64,000 nt of DNA. Source: Nostoc sp. CHAB 5834. Lineage in GTDB: Bacteria > Cyanobacteriota > Cyanobacteriia > Cyanobacteriales > Nostocaceae. This document shows positions 63,950-64,000 of this stretch, in pieces. The notes beneath the pieces were generated by a model, which was not told the DNA's origin, did no database searches, and worked only from the letters and a program-made list of their open reading frames with translations. Each line of letters begins with the position of its first letter. Position 1 is the stretch's first letter. A program made the position numbers and the translations under genes. Where the stretch lies: assembly GCA_020829485.1 (NCBI GenBank), contig JAIVFU010000011.1, positions 56,358 to 120,357 of the forward strand, written 5' to 3'.

Positions 63950-64000
63950 CTCAATGATTTGGTGCTTGTCACGCATACCTCATTACCCATTTATCCAAGA

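Noticed and set aside
63787..63990. 67-residue minus-strand ORF at the right edge
   Set aside because: Most of it translates the intron domain V and VI hairpins.

Overview
The window reads as chromosomal DNA of a filamentous, heterocyst-type cyanobacterium close to Nostoc. The evidence is the frequent HIP1 octamer GCGATCGC, typical Nostoc short tandem repeats and palindromic interspersed repeats between genes, and a complete scytonemin (UV-A sunscreen) locus. The order of that locus matches what I remember of the Nostoc punctiforme cluster. No rRNA, tRNA or CRISPR array was recognised.

Left part (1-13.6 kb), accessory DNA. After a GAF-LuxR regulator comes a tightly packed seven-gene minus-strand operon (1025-5620). 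Its largest product is a 765-residue coiled-coil protein with a collagen-like Gly-X-Y block. It diverges from a short tyrosine recombinase gene (5840) that has a perfect 15-bp inverted repeat just upstream. Then follow small plasmid- or phage-type genes: a ribbon-helix-helix regulator with a repeated operator-like box, tiny overlapping ORFs and a frameshifted FtsK/HerA-like ATPase. The stretch ends with a frameshifted IS110-like transposase preceded by a hairpin-rich leader, a candidate bridge RNA. I could not assign this set to a known element, and it is the best candidate here for something undescribed.

Middle (13.6-25.8 kb). Intergenic DNA carries miniature inverted-repeat elements. An ethylene-receptor-like histidine kinase is followed by a receiver-PAS-kinase protein. 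Next are an argJ relic, a four-gene minus-strand carbohydrate ABC transporter (binding protein, two permeases, ATPase), an ISAs1-type transposase relic with a smaller element nested inside it, and an orphan AAA+ ATPase.

Scytonemin region (25.8-54.1 kb). A minus-strand PAS histidine kinase and a receiver-AraC response regulator are separated by 1.9 kb from the plus-strand biosynthetic genes. That gap holds three copies of a promoter-like repeat. The biosynthetic genes are scyA, scyB, scyC, the secreted PEP-CTERM proteins scyD, scyE and scyF, a glycosyltransferase, and then a precursor set: tyrA, dsbA-like, aroB-like, fused trpEG, trpC, trpA, tyrosinase, trpB, trpD and aroG. AroG and AroB feed the shikimate pathway, the Trp genes supply tryptophan and TyrA supplies p-hydroxyphenylpyruvate. 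ScyB makes indole-3-pyruvate, ScyA couples the two pyruvates and ScyC cyclises the product. Exported ScyD/E/F and tyrosinase probably finish the pigment outside the cytoplasm. No trpF is present, so that step must be encoded elsewhere.

Right part (54.1-64 kb). A repeat-rich decayed stretch holds an RTX-protein relic and a duplicated aroG 3' end. It is followed by a threonine dehydratase/serine racemase-like gene containing an apparent in-frame repeat insertion, an overlapping HNH endonuclease/small-protein pair, a large secreted LTD-nuclease-RTX protein, and a class II aldolase overlapping a cysteine-dioxygenase-like cupin. At the right edge is a hairpin pair resembling domains V and VI of a group II intron.
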